A program made the position numbers and the translations under genes. Shown here piece by piece: positions 44,871 to 57,699 of a DNA stretch of 64,000 bases. The stretch's first letter is position 1. Each line of letters starts with the position of its first letter. The DNA lies in assembly GCA_021234155.1 (NCBI GenBank), contig JAJEKV010000184.1:124001-188000 (forward strand), read 5' to 3'. This DNA comes from Isoetes taiwanensis (taxonomy: Eukaryota > Streptophyta > Lycopodiopsida > Isoetales > Isoetaceae). The notes beneath the pieces were generated by a model, which saw nothing but the letters and a program-made list of their open reading frames with translations, was not told where the DNA came from and did not search any database.

Positions 44871-46225
44871 TACACCACCATCCCTACGATGTCGCGGAAC
44901 TATCGCCTTGGCTTAGGATTTCCAAGTTTCCCCGAGGTACAAAGGGTGTGTAGGGCTCCAACAGTTTATAATGAAACGACTTATTTAATAAGCGCTTTGA
45001 AAGATTCCTTCAAAAATTTACAAAATTCTAAAATACCCCTAAAAAGGACTCTTTTACTATCTTGTGTCTAAAGATTTATAAAACCGCTCATGAAAATGAC
45101 ATTTTAGGAAGACTTAACATTAAGGAGAAGAACAACAAAGAAAAATATCTCATTTTAGAGGGGAAAAGGACCACTAATAAAGCCAAAGATTTATTATGGG
45201 GCAAACTCATATGAAAAAATTAGACGCTTTTGTATCTTATCCCTTAGAACGTTTATATTGGTCACGTTATAGAAGACAAAAAATTTGTTATTTCACAACC
45301 ATTTTGGCTAAACATCCTAATTGACCTTAAAAGACATTGGGAGACAGTTGAACAAAACCGCTTGAATGAAAAAAATTATTGTTTTTGCATCATATGGTAT
45401 TACAAATGATAATACATCCACTAAATCATGCGCTTAGTTGAAGTTCCAACCGACGATGCCGTGATAAATTTATACCGAGGAAATGGTTGAAGTAGTGAAG
45501 CTCGCGGATTACATGGCCTTCTTTGTTGTTCTCGGAGATGTATTCATCATGTCTTTGGGCTTGCACAATACCAATCCACAATATAGTGATGTTGAGAAGA
45601 TAGTCAAGCTCCTTGTCAATGTTGAGAGTCTTCAAAGACAATTCCATCATCCGAAAGGGCATGCCATCACATTTCTCCACAGCAGAAGTATTTGTCTATC
45701 TTGCTTTTTTTTTTGTCTGCTTGCAAAGAAATAGGTAAACTTTTGAGGGGTTGCTACTCCCTCACACCCCTATGGACAAACTCCACGTAGTTTCCTTCTC
45801 GCTGAACACATGTGTATCCATAACATTTTGGGGTCCTTTTGCCTTTAGAAGCAGCTTTTTGAGCTGCCTAAAGTGAAGTTAGCATGTGTGTAGAGAAAAA
45901 AAGTAAAAAATAATGGGGATTCGACTAATTTATGCTCTAACATTGCATTACAAGGTCGAGAATTTAGAACTATTTTAGAACTTTTTTTGAACTAAAAACT
46001 AAGAAAAGCGCATAAAATTATCCCTTGAGTGTGTTATTTCAACAAGATAAGTTGCAAAAACCTTTGGGAGCAAGAAAGACCCCACAAGATTTTGCCACCA
46101 TATAAACTTATACTCTGGACTACATATTTTATGTATATATATATCTATATACATCTTATACATGTTAATATATATATATATTCAATATATATAATGCTCA
46201 CATATTTGTATATATAAAAAAAAAA
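44871..46225. other. No gene recognised
   Basis: AT-rich. A single GATAAATTTATACC copy near 45463 matches the array at 46229-46604. ORFs here lack family resemblance. Confidence 0.45.
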
Positions 46226-46365
46226 TCCAGATAAATTTATACTCTAGTAGAAGTCTCAAAGGTATAGATTTATACCTTAAGACTTTCTTTTTTTAGGATA
46301 TATATATGTAAATATATATGTTATATATATATTATATATTTATATAATACACATATATATATATC
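46130..46365. repeat. TA-rich low-complexity sequence
   Basis: Runs of TATATA, with ATATATGT and ATATATAT variants. Confidence 0.85.
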
Positions 46366-46604
46366 TTTGGTATAAATTTATACCGAGAAAACTCTTTGGG
46401 TATAAATTTATACCGCTTTGATCTTTCTTATGATAAATTTATACCGCCGAGTCCTTTTGTCGTATAAATTTATACCGCCGAGTTCTTTTGTTGTATAAAT
46501 TTATACCGCTTCGTCTTTTTACATGTATAAATTTATACAAAAATCTTAACTCTCTAGCATACTATGTCCACATATTACTATCTATTAAGGTATAAATTTA
46601 TACC
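46229..46604. repeat. Array of the palindrome GGTATAAATTTATACC at about 31-bp spacing
   Basis: Palindrome cores start near 46371, 46401, 46432, 46463, 46494 and 46525, a regular 30-31-bp step. Further copies lie near 46230, 46260 and 46589. Spacers share CCGAGT(C/T)CTTTTGT or CTTTGATCTTTCTT. It is a tandem satellite with a palindromic core; there are no unique spacers or cas genes, and it lies in a plant genome. Confidence 0.85.
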
Positions 46605-46619
46605 ATCTTGAAATTTATT

Positions 46620-47290
46620 TGGAAGAAACTAAAGACTACTGAGAGAACAAATAAATTACAAAGTTTAAAAAGTCCGATTGATTGGATACACACCGCCGAT
46701 TACAAGCAGATCTGAAGTCTATAGCAATTTGGAGGAGCAAATAAGAGCAAGTGTATAAAGCAAAGCATAAGCATCTTCGACTTCACCTCGCGTGTGAGGC
46801 ATACTTTAAGGTGACAATATTTGCTTCATTGAGGCAATATCAAAATGTGTTGCATTTTTTACAATTTTGTTCATAATTTTGTAGTGAATTTATAAACTTT
46901 GAACTAAATACGTTTTTGGGCACTCTTAGCGCTTGCTGTTTTTTTTCAATGTCTATTTTGTTTTGTCCTTAAAAATATTACTATTTCTCAAACCAAACTA
47001 GGGGGCCAAAAAATGGTACCAAACAATTTTGAATGGAAGCTGAGTTCAAATTCCCCTCCAAAAATGGTGCCTAAAATATTCAAATTGTCACACTTGTCAC
47101 AAATATACCAAGAAAAGGGCATTTTTTAAGGGAATTTTAGGGAATCTTTCAAAGATTCCTTTTGAAGTGCGTTTGCAGCAAATAAGTGCGTTTCATTTTA
47201 AACTTTGTTCTCCATGATCTGCACACATTCAAAAGGTCAATAAATGTCAAAGAAACATGAAAACCCTTGAAAAATAACACATGCACATGT
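46620..47290. other. No gene recognised
   Basis: AT-rich sequence without supported features. Confidence 0.45.
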
Positions 47291-47291
47291 A

Positions 47292-47630
47292 CTATATTGA
47301 AGTCAGAATATTAGTTGCGGATATGACACTTAGCCCCATCACAAAGCATCCGTGTAAGATATAATTGTCCATGCGTAAAGACAGGCTTTGGAAGATATTC
47401 CCCACCTTATGCATTGTCTGGCCCTGTGACTTGTATGTTATAATGTTTGCACAATCAAAAAACGTATTTTTATAACAAATGATTGTTAATGGTTCTTTGT
47501 TGTATTCGTATGAGAATACGTACATTGCTGACAGTGGCATCCTGGATTCGAAACAAAAGCATTTAGGGTTTATTTTTGTGAGGGATGGATGGTCCGTTGG
47601 TGCAAATGGCCGTGTGTGCCTGGGGCACAT
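47292..47630 (-). pseudogene. PIF1/Helitron-type helicase C-terminal relic
   Basis: The minus-strand reading CANIITYKSQGQTMHKVGNI, followed by MDNYILHGCFVMGLSVISAT, matches the end of PIF1-family helicases, including Helitron RepHel (A-x-T-x-NKSQGQT-x2-x-VG, then GQLYVA-x-SR-x-S). YKSQGQT keeps the conserved SQGQT, but GQLYVALSR is eroded to HGCFVMGLS. Sequence before residue about 50 is not helicase-like. In Helitrons this enzyme unwinds DNA for rolling-circle transposition. Confidence 0.6.
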
Positions 47631-48650
47631 GGTTTCTAATTAGAGCGCAGGTGATATGCAGTAGGCTATGGTGGATTGGATGCGTCAAGGTATGGGCCAT
47701 TTGCAAAACAAGAGAAGTTCAAACTTTGCTATGGCCACGTCTTATTCTGCTTCAACATTCGATTTGAAAGCTCAAGCGTGTTGTGTTTGAACATTCGAAT
47801 TGAAAGCTCTCTTGTTTCTCTTCACCTTTCGAATTTGTCTTGCACCCTCTTGCTTCAGTATAAGCCCAGAACTAGGCTGCACCAACCACAGCCAAAGGTT
47901 CCGCGTTTCCCTTAGGTATAAAGACCAACGATCTGTTTCAGGCCGCAATTGTAAGTCGAAGAGTGGGCCTGATTTTCTGGGTACCCACAGCCTTGTATTT
48001 AAACCGAATTGGATTGATGGAACCACATGCTCATTTTTGCAAGAAGAGACCATCTCGTATGCTGTTCAATCTATGCTTCCAATGTTTTATTTACTAGATC
48101 ACAGATAACAACTTCTGGATTAGATATGGGGCCTACAGTTTTGCATGCATATTTAGAAACACGACCTGTGGGTTTTGTGAACTCTATTTGTGTTGCTGTA
48201 AGTAGAATAAAGTAGAGAAACGGAAGTTTAAATAGAGCCTTGCATATTGAAGCTACCAAGCTGGTGTTGTGTTTGAGTTATGGCATGCTGTAGATTATGT
48301 ATTCATGTGTCGTTGTATTGTACGTGTACCACTGTGTCTAAATACTATCTTAATCCATGTTGTTTGGTCAAGGAGCGCCTCTTTAAAGGCAGGTCAGTTT
48401 GACTCCACAAAGACATCACATGGCGAACATGATATATGCAGAGGGAATGTCTTGTCAATTGTGCCACGATCCACGGGCCCATAAAAAAAAATATATACGA
48501 TTTAGCTATAACACTACAAGAGAAGGAGTCGATTAGTGTCACCTTTTGTGTCAATTTTTGGCCTAGAATTGCAAATCAAATTTTCTTAATAACTGATGTT
48601 ATCTGTGACATGTACTTGTGAAACTAATGTAGCAATGAGAACATCACATA

Positions 48651-48679
48651 CTAGAAACGGTGCCCAGCATTGCTGGGCA
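48651..48679 (-). mobile_element. Helitron 3' terminus (minus strand)
   Basis: On minus: perfect hairpin TGCCCAGCAATGCTGGGCA (48679-48661), then CCGTTT and CTAG (48654-48651) and target T (plus A at 48650). The spacing and TTTCTAG end match the plus-strand terminus at 58320-58349. The element body would lie to the right; no 5' end was found. Confidence 0.7.
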
Positions 48680-49240
48680 ATATTTGGGTTTTGTAAATGT
48701 TTTTGTAAATGTTGGGGAACCCGTAAATGAAAAGCCTAAACCTGTCAATGAACGTAGTTGCAATCTCTTCATCCGACTTCTCAATGAACTTAGTCAATTG
48801 AATCCATGTATGTTGCAATCCATGTATCTTGCAATCTCTTCAACTGCCTCTTTGACGTCACCATGTTGCAAAACCAATGTTTATTATTTGGCATGTATAG
48901 CTTTGATTCATAGGATGTTGCAAACCCAATGTTTGTTGTTTGGCATGTTCCAACTACTTTCAAAATAGTTTTGGTTCGTGCTTTTGAAATTGATCCCAGA
49001 TAACTTATGTAGTGTTTTGGAAGTGCCCATAGGACGTGGACTGGAGAGGGCACTAAATCATTGACTCATTGACCGTGTTTCTCCTCCTCCAGTTCCAACA
49101 TGAGCTGGTAGTGCTTATAATTGTTAATGAAATGTTTTGGATAAATATAATTGTGTTATTCGAGAGTACTACCCACAGAATATCAGAATATACAACTTTG
49201 TTTTTCCTAAAGGTATTCTCATGCTTTGCTGTCAAACAAG

Positions 49241-51105
49241 CTAATTATTTTGTAATGACATTTTCATGCAAGTAGCAAATAATAATGCATCATGATAATG
49301 CTCAATTGGCACAATGGGGTGGACCTTCGACAAGACTGCAGCTTGCATATCCTCCTGAAAGGGCAACTGATGTCTGGAAAAAAATGAAGAAAAGTGGTCG
49401 TGGAGATACTGCTTCAATTGAACCTGATCAGAACACTCTGACCCAACAGGCAAGATAAGGGAGTTAATAGAGGCCATCATACGCCTTCTCTTAGCGGTCC
49501 AAAAAAAGAACTGAGAGCATCTATCACCAGATCTAAACCATTCCAGTCCTACCTTTATCCTGGCTTGATTCACATGAGCCATCTCAATGGCTTTAATCTC
49601 TGTCAAGATTGCTTTCTCTCTAATACCAGAGGAAGGGGCAAGAGCGCAGCATCTCTGTAACTCCTGATATAACTCGGTAAATTGGCCTCTAGTATGAACC
49701 ACATGTGCATGACCCACTGCTTTGTAAAGGATTTTACAGCCCTGAGAACAGCAACAACACCAGCCATGCCACCACTACGAGAGAATTCATGAGACCACGC
49801 ATTCCTACAACCTACAATGAATTCACTATCCTTCAAATGCTTAGTATTGAGCTTGAAGTAAGTTTTTGTAGCTCTTCACCATAGAGGTCGTCCGGTGGAG
49901 AACCATTGTGGATTATGATCTGAGATTGCACTATCCAACAAATTAGTTCTTTGCAATTGAAAAAAATCAGTAGCTATTGCATTGTAATAGCCACGATCAT
50001 GTCGGGCGTAAGCTCTACCGTTGCCTATCCATCCATTGCACCATGTGAAGGATTGATCACCCTCGATCTTCACAAGGCCACAATCATGCAGCAGACGTTG
50101 CCATTGCTGCCGCTCAAATCCCTGAATCACCTGTGATCCCCGGTCACACCTGTCTGTCTCAATTTCAACCATATTAAATGAGCAACCATGCCATATTATT
50201 GCCTAGCCTGAGAACTTTTCTACGAAGAGAGGCCCACAAAGCTCCCCTTTGACGTGGACAATTGTGAGCATAAACATTCACTAACCCGCATTCTTGCCCC
50301 CGCTCTTTCCACTTAACAATTATCCAACGACCAAACTTGTCCACTTGAGTGGACTATGATCTGAGATTGCACTATCCAACAAATTAGTTCTTTGCAATTG
50401 AAAAAAATCAGTAGCTATTGCATTGTAATAGCCACGATCATGTCGGGCGTAAGCTCTACCATTGCCTATCCATCCATTGCACCATGTGAAGGATTGATCA
50501 CCCTCGATCTTCACAAGGCCACAATCATGCAGCAGACATTGCCATTGCTCCCGCTCAAATCCCTGAATCACCTGTGATCCCTGGTCACACCTGTCTGTCT
50601 CAATTTCAACCATATTAAATGAGCAACCATGCCATATTATTGCCTAGCCTGAGAACTTTGAAGAGAGGCCCACAAAGCTCCCCTTGACGTGGACAATTGT
50701 GAGCATAAACATTCACTAACCCGCATTCTTGCCCCCGCTCTTTCCACTTAACAATTATCCAACGACCAAACTTGTCCACTTGAGTGAAAGTGACATTCAA
50801 AGAGGGCTTCCATGCAGTAAGAACACCTGCTTTAGCAGACTCAGCAACCGCCACAAGCACATTATAATCACGCCCCAAAATCTTAGCCAGTTTTTTAACA
50901 TCGCCTTTACGGCACTTGTGCTCCTGAAAACGACATAGATCCATGGAGAACTTAGATAGATAGAGGGACAACATACTCCTTTTGCTTGGGGAAGAAGCCA
51001 ATCCCCTAACATTCAAAGAAAACATTTCATGTAGGCAGTTGAGGATGCTCCACATCCATCTCAGTGACCCCTGGAAGATTAACTGCATCTAAGAGATCTA
51101 TCCAA
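49241..51105 (-). pseudogene. L1-type LINE ORF2 relic (endonuclease and linker)
   Basis: The minus-strand order starts at 51088 with an endonuclease N-terminus (FSLNVRGLASSPSKRSMLSL, then CRFQEHKC as the eroded Q-E-T-K site). The endonuclease C-terminus (SFTWCNGWIGNGRAYARHDR, then LLDSAISDHNP) is present twice because of a tandem duplication. Next comes the linker before the RT (WFRSGDRCSQFFFWTAKRRR, 49241-49717). It is cut at 51105 by a Helitron-like 5' end and ends near 49250 as the RT would begin. It is dead by stops and duplication. Confidence 0.75.
49911..50785. repeat. 440-bp tandem duplication inside the LINE relic
   Basis: The segment 49911-50350 is repeated as 50352-50785 with only a handful of substitutions and one 8-base deletion. 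Both copies run from GATTATGATCTGAGATTGC (GACTATG in copy 2) to CTTGTCCACTTGAGT. Confidence 0.92.
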
Positions 51106-53010
51106 TCTTATATTATAATGTTTTGGTGTAAGTAGTGCATCGCGCCCTAAATTGGGCGGTTGAGATTTATTGGGCGCTCGATATCGATTAGGGGTTAGGC
51201 TCGACGCATCAAGCCTGGAGTTCTTTACAGTTAAGGCAGTAGGCTAATCGAACTGTTTGATGTAGATATAGGAGCAGTAGCAGCGGGTTCGGGTCTGGAA
51301 CAACAGGTCTGGAGTGGGTCGATCGGCTCACCATGCGGTGGAGCAACTAGGAAGCATTGAAGGAGATAGGATCTTCTCGGGGTTTCTTTTCAGTTGGCAT
51401 CATATCATGGCAGATTTTCTGTTGCTTTTGTATAAGGTTGAGGCAACATCTCACCAATCGGGGGCAGCAGAACTGGGGCAGTCGAAAATTTTGAAGCTGT
51501 GTTCTGCTGTGTTCAACGAAAATACAAGGCAGTGGAAAATCGGGGGCAGCATAACATCCATACCAAGCTTTGAAACCAAGCAGTGGTTAGCATTCCAGCT
51601 AGAATTACCATGAGCGGCTAAGGCCCTTACACCTTCTTCTTTTTGATAGTGGAGTTCAAGGCTATTAGGTTCCTTCTCCAAAGTTATCTTTGTTAGTTTC
51701 CAAGGCCTTTGCAATCCCCACAGGTTATTGTCACACAATCACATCATCAAGAAAACATCAAAAGCACTAATGCAGGTAAGATATTTCTAATTATGTAAAG
51801 CATCATAGCTGTTGGTTAACAATGTTTAGCACATGATGAAGGGACAAATATTACCACGATATATTGCAAAGATCGTGGAAGGAAAGAATGATTGATGGAG
51901 CTAGAGGCCATTGGTAAAGTAAGCCCTTTTCTTTTCTTTTTTTCATTTTTCAACTATAGCTCATCCGGATGGTCTTGTGGGGATGATTATACTGTTAGGT
52001 TGTCCCCACCTACAATAGGTGAGTCTTCTGCTTCCTTTGGTGTTGTGCTTGAGGAGCCTGTGACAACATTTCAAAGGAAAAATGCATTTCACATTTCAAA
52101 GGAAAAATGCATTTCGATCTGTTGATCATAAATGGCATTCTAGCATTTTTTGTTACCGCATGATTATTAAATCACAGATATCTATTCTAAAGGATGCACC
52201 ATCAAAGAAAGAGGAGAGTTCTAATTTGTCATAAAACAATGCAAAAGCCTATTCATGCAGATCAAGTATGGAGGTACAGCAGCCTATCAGTTTCAAGCTA
52301 GAACTGTTTTTGCAAAAGGCAAAAAATAACTTTAATCAGTCAATTTTGCAATTTAGAGCTATTTCTGTGGAAAGGCACCAATGGCAAGTGGCATCTTTGT
52401 TCATCAGAGGAAGAAGCCTGTGAATTCTATGCAAATTCTATGCAGCAACTTATGTGTTCCAAATCTTCAGTTCCAATATCTTCAGTTGTCAACCAGAATA
52501 TCTGTTAAGCCAAAGTATTGAAGATATAATCAAATGAAATGTTCAGTCAGACCTGCATCGTAACTTTTTCAGTGCTTGAGTACCTTGGCAACATACTTCC
52601 TGAAGATTGTTAGAGAAGTGTTTGTTGGGAGGGTATACGCCCAGTGTTATGACGAACAACATTGGTATAATACATGCCATCTGAATTTCTTCCAGCATGT
52701 AGATCCAACCATAAACTCAAATTCTTTGAAAAAATGCAGCTGGAACTGATTTATGCAAAATAACAAAGATGGAGTTGCCATATGACCATGCATATAAATG
52801 TAGTTCCTTCCATTTGTTGTGTAGGATTTGAATCCAATGGACAAATTTGGCTTATGTATTTCCAACAAAAGTTGAATCTATTTACTGCGACCTCAGTATT
52901 TGGTGCAGCCCAATAACATGGAGATATTATCTTTGTTACAACTTCGATATCACTTCTAAATTAAGGTAAGGAATTGCAAGAAATTGAATTTCATTAATTT
53001 CCGTTGGCAG

Positions 53011-53158
53011 GCAATTTGGTTGCTAGCAACATCTTCGAAGAGCTTAGATACAAACTCAAGCACTACTTGGATGCAAGGCTGCTTCCAATTACGTCATGGC
53101 TGGTGGAACATGTCAATTTCTTGCACAATGAAGCAGTAGAAGTCTTGACCGTCACTGT
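53011..53158 (+). other. Exon-like fragment, unrecognised
   Basis: An AG-bounded and GTAAGT-bounded open stretch reads NLVASNIFEELRYKLKHYLD and ends EAVEVLTVT. Composition is clearly protein-like. It sits in the putative Helitron and may be a captured exon; the family is unknown. Confidence 0.35.
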
Positions 53159-54079
53159 AAGTTTATCAACTCAATTTTATCGCCAACTACTTGAAATCTG
53201 CATCCTTCATTGTAGACAAGTGGATTGCAATCTTGACACAAGGTTCTGTTGAGCCTGATTGATTCTGGAAGGCCTGCATAAATTGAACAGCAACGGCAAT
53301 ACTCCCCAATTATTTAATTAAAGAGTTGAATGGGTTCTTTTATTGAAAAGCATGGGTTTTATCTGATATCTAGCAAAACCTTAGACAGGAAATGGAAGAG
53401 CCATCCTTGATTATTGGACGCCCATGTTTACTCCCTGCTGATATGTTGCCAAGTTGCTAATGCCCAATCGTGGAGGTACTAGGACTTATCTATTAAGGCA
53501 ATAGATTTCAGCCTTCAGCTTGCCAGTTTGTGTCTTTAGACTACCTTCTTTTAGCATAATATCTTAACTGGTTTACAGGCCATATGACATTTGTGTGTTG
53601 CAAACTATAAGTGGATATCAGTTGTTATTATGTCATGTTGATAATAACATTTTCCAATGTGGCTTGCACCATCAAAACATTCTGGATTTAGGCAATGCTT
53701 TCTGAAATAATTTTCTTACTGTTATAATACGTAAGAATTGTAGGAATTGCAAAATCTTGGAGCAAGATTTATGACAACAACTCTTTCTAGAAAATGGAAT
53801 AAAAAGATGGATGCTTATACTGAAATACAATACCGTTGTTAACGCACTGAAATGCGTTGTTGTCGTTATTTATGTTGTTTAAGGTGGGAATTTTTATGTT
53901 GTTTTATGGTGGGAATTTTTGATGCCCTATTGTAAGACCATAATGGTTATTTGTGTTGTTCAAGGTGGGAATTCTTGATGCCCCATTATAAGACCACAAT
54001 TAAGTACTCAATATACTTGGGCTCTTTTGTCACAAACTTAGCATAGCAAGACAACAAGTTGAGAAGGCCATGGAAATAT

Positions 54080-54402
54080 GCACCCAAACCAAAGGGGGTT
54101 TCAGGGGGATTTTAATTTAAATGCGTTGGATGCAATAGTTTGTGTTAATTATTGTTAATGGTAGTTATGTGTTGGTTATTACATCAGAAAAATTTTTACA
54201 AAATACTTGCTAGGGTCTAATCTAGCAAATACTATACTTCAAGAACTAAACCTAGTTAGAAATTGAGATTGTCTGTCCTGGTTTAAACCAGGCCCACGCC
54301 CTTCATCTGGCACATGTACAAAATTAACAATAATTAACACAAACCATTGCATCCAACGCATTTAAATTAAAACCCCCCTGAAATCCCCTTTGGTTTGGGT
54401 GC
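54080..54402. repeat. 323-bp foldback element with about 75-bp inverted arms
   Basis: The left arm GCACCCAAACCAAAGGGG, with TTTAATTTAAATGCGTTGG, recurs inverted at the right end (CAACGCATTTAAATTAAAAC ... GGTTTGGGTGC). No clear target duplication is seen. A version with a 211-bp internal deletion, together with its right flank, lies at 59039-59261. Confidence 0.8.
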
Positions 54403-54574
54403 ATTTTGGGCCCTTCGGGCCCTAACAAACAAACAAATAAGAAATCCACGAGGGAAAAACAAGCCAGTACAATTTGATCACGAGGGGAAAACAAGCCAGT
54501 ACAATTTGACCATCTTCTTTTTTATTTTGGTAAGGTGTTGGGAAATGTGCCTGTGCAGTCGCATGGAACGCCGG

Positions 54575-54596
54575 ATGGAACGCCGCATGCGGCGTT
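54575..54596. repeat. 22-base perfect GC-rich palindrome
   Basis: The core CGCCGCATGCGGCG is flanked by GGAA and TTCC. It matches the arms of the hairpin at 39947-39985. Confidence 0.8.
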
Positions 54597-55585
54597 CCCT
54601 TCCAGTTTGCGTTCTCCATGCGGGATGGTAGTTGCGGGCATTCAATGTCAGTTCAAATTTGAACTGGCCGAGCTACCTCTCCATCGACCTCCTACTTCGA
54701 TGTAAATACATCTCAGTTCACGCCTTGCTGACTCTAAGATCCTTGGCGCCTCAAGATTTTTCGTTGCTCTCTATGATTTGGCGCCTCAATCAGAGCTGGG
54801 TAAACCCGAGCTGATTAGTATGGACCATTTATTCGCCAGAGTTTTCTCTGTAATCAATGCAAACTGATGTTTTAGATGTGGTGTCGTCAGTTCTAGCTGC
54901 AAAGGCATGTGCAATGTATTTTTTAGTAAAACCTCGCGATGACATGATTAAAAGCTTTATCGATGATGAAGGGGCACGTGTGATAATTTTCGGCGGGACA
55001 TAGTGCATGCTCGCTTTCTTCTCGGTCTAATCGCGGGATGATTCCTCCTCTTCCGTGGCTTCAAAATGGTGGATTCACAAGCTGCGCGTCGAGGTAGAAT
55101 ATCAAGAATGCATGCCGATTCGATCAGGATACATTTAGATTTTTAGGTTTATACGAATGGCACAGCCAGCAAGCAAGCGGGGCAAGAAGCAAGCAAACGG
55201 ATTTTGGATTTTGAGGCATTTTGAAGTGGATTTTGAAGCAACGGAGTCACTGAAGCAGAGGAATCGCGAATGCAGAAGTCGGCCGGGCGGTATAAACCCA
55301 ACACCCTATGTTTATTTGTGCATTTTATGGATGAATCTGCCGTTTCTATTTTCTGAGTTCATCCCCAATCACGAGGTTTAGATTTGCTTAGTAAATCGCA
55401 TAAATCCTCTTCCCTTTAGATAAGGATTTGTGTGCAATCTGTCATTCATTTTCAAGGATGTCTTTGCCTTTCCTAAGTCTGCCCCTGCTTTGCAATATAA
55501 AACATCTAAGAATGAACGCGAGATGACCCGCAGATGTACGTTTTTCCTCCTCATCCACGGCCATGAGGAGGAGCCAGATTTAGGC

Positions 55586-55848
55586 TTCTGTATCAAAGCT
55601 CAGGTTTTTTTGTATTGTTGAAATATCAGAGTTTTGTAGTTCAGTACTAAATATCAATGCTAATCTTCGGAGAACAACGAACGGGCTTTGCGGTTAAGCT
55701 TGAAGTCGAGGTTTGTGCCAATTTTGGGGTTCTGTATCAAAGCTCAGGTTTTTTTGTATTGTTGAAATATCAGAGTTAGTCCAGCACTAAATATCAATGC
55801 TAATCTTTCAGGAACAACGAACTGGGCTTGCAGTTAAGCTTGAAGCAA
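55586..55848. repeat. Tandem duplication of about 140 bp
   Basis: TTCTGTATCAAAGCTCAGG, with the following TTGTATTGTTGAAATATCAG and the end GTTAAGCTTGAAG, occurs at 55586-55704 and 55730-55845 with small differences. Confidence 0.85.
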
Positions 55849-56525
55849 AGTAGAGATGGCTACATACAAATTTGTCAGAGGTATGCTGCAGAGTATTAAT
55901 TTGCTTCTCCTTTGGTTCTTTAACTTTTCATTTCAGATACTGTATAGTTAGAATTCAACCAATATCTTTGTTGGATCAAGGTGGAGACTGCGGCTCGCGA
56001 TAAAACCGGAGAGCACATCATGAAGAAGGAAGCAAACTGAGCTTTTATGGAGGCATTAGAAAGCCCGCAGACAAAGGAAGAAATATATGTCCGAAAAAAC
56101 TTTGGCCAAGCATAACCTTTGACTAATCCCATTATTGTCCTTTTAACAAAAGAATGCAAATGCATTCGCACACAATGCATAATCTTGCTTTTTTGTCATA
56201 GGTATTGCCAACCATCGTAAATACCTTTGAGTTATGTGATCGTGCTATTATGGGATTCTCGGGGAATCGAAGTTCTTGATGCATTGTTAGCTTTTCACAC
56301 GCTTTGGCCCAGGATACCTATTATCAACTTTAGATTTTCAGAAGCGGGTCTTTTTAACTGCCGTCTTGGTACGTATGTTGTGGATTAAACTGTGTCACGC
56401 AGAGATGTAAGCAAAAGACATGTATTTAGTTTTGGAGACTTTTGGAGTTATAGGCAGTTGGCTCTTTTCCAGTTGTGAATATCTTTGCAGCTCTAACATC
56501 AAATTTGTTTGGGTCTACTCTGCAG

Positions 56526-56703
56526 CCTTAATCAGGGATGAACTTTTTGAAACATTTCGAAGGTGAGATCAAGGGGTTGCTGAGTTTGCTGATGTGCAGT
56601 TGACAGCAGAATCACTAAATATGTTAAGGGCATTTGTAGAGCAAATAGAGGATGGGAAACGTTTGTCAGCAGAAATCACAATCTGTTATCATGAACTTTG
56701 TTA
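56526..56703 (+). other. Exon-like fragment, unrecognised
   Basis: After a CAG acceptor the frame reads LIRDELFETFRR, a TGA, then DQGVAEFADVQLTAESLNML and RAFVEQIEDGKRLSAEI. It is protein-like but interrupted by one stop, consistent with a captured and decayed exon. The family is unknown. Confidence 0.3.
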
Positions 56704-57699
56704 AAGACAAATCTTTGCTATTCTAGAGCAAAAGCTTGCAGATCTTTGTTGCAGACTTTTTTCGGTTGGTGCAGTTAAACTTGCATCACTCCACTTGCAT
56801 ATCTTTGTTGCAGATTTTGAGTTTATTCAACTTTATTCCTATGTACAGTTCAACTTGCAGCATTCCATAAAGATTCCTTTGCCTCTGGGAAGATACATTT
56901 TCTGCAGGGTTTCAAAAGTATGGTCAGTCAGATGGCTCTGAATTGTTTTGGCTTACCTTCATAGAAGTTCTGAGAATTATTTTAAGGATGTGTTGCTGAA
57001 CTCAAACACTGTAAACTAATTGTCTTATTATGACATGTCTAATAAAACATAATGTTTTGTCAAATATTGTTGGGAAAGCTAAACTATGAGAGTCTGGAAG
57101 CAATACTTTGTGCAAGTTGCAAGGTTCCAAAGCTATGGCCACAACATAAATACACATGTTTTGCTAAAACAATCCTAGGCCTAATCTGTGTCACAGGTGA
57201 TGTTTTTTGTTATGAAGTTATAAGAGCTTTTGGTTGATGCCAATAAGAACAATTGAATGGATTAAAGCTTTAACATATCTTTGCAACATTAGGTTTTCCA
57301 TCACTGGCCACTTGAATGAAAATGAATAGAGGTCGTTGAAATAATAGCCGATTGGTTTGATACCAATGATTGGTTCGATACCAATGTGATGTTGAAATAA
57401 TAGCTGATTGTTGAAAATATCTACTTTGTAGAAAATAAATTGCTACAACCCTTTGCGACCAACTTGCTGTAGGCTTCATGTGTGTTCTGTTTTTTGTGTA
57501 TGTGTGGAACTAAGATCTGTTCACTTGGACAATTACAAATTATAATCTATGTGAGCTTGCAAACATCTCTTTGTTGCACTATTTGAGCAGATGTAAGCTC
57601 TCTTTGTTGCTCATATGCTCCGAAAGCTTCCCATAGACATTAAAATTGTATCCATCCATCCATCTTAATGCTATGTTCTTATTTAAAAGCATCATTTGT

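Noticed and set aside
46229-46604. CRISPR-like array of regularly spaced palindromic repeats
   Set aside because: Spacers are similar to each other rather than unique, the repeat is only 16 bases, there are no cas genes, and the surroundings are plant nuclear DNA.
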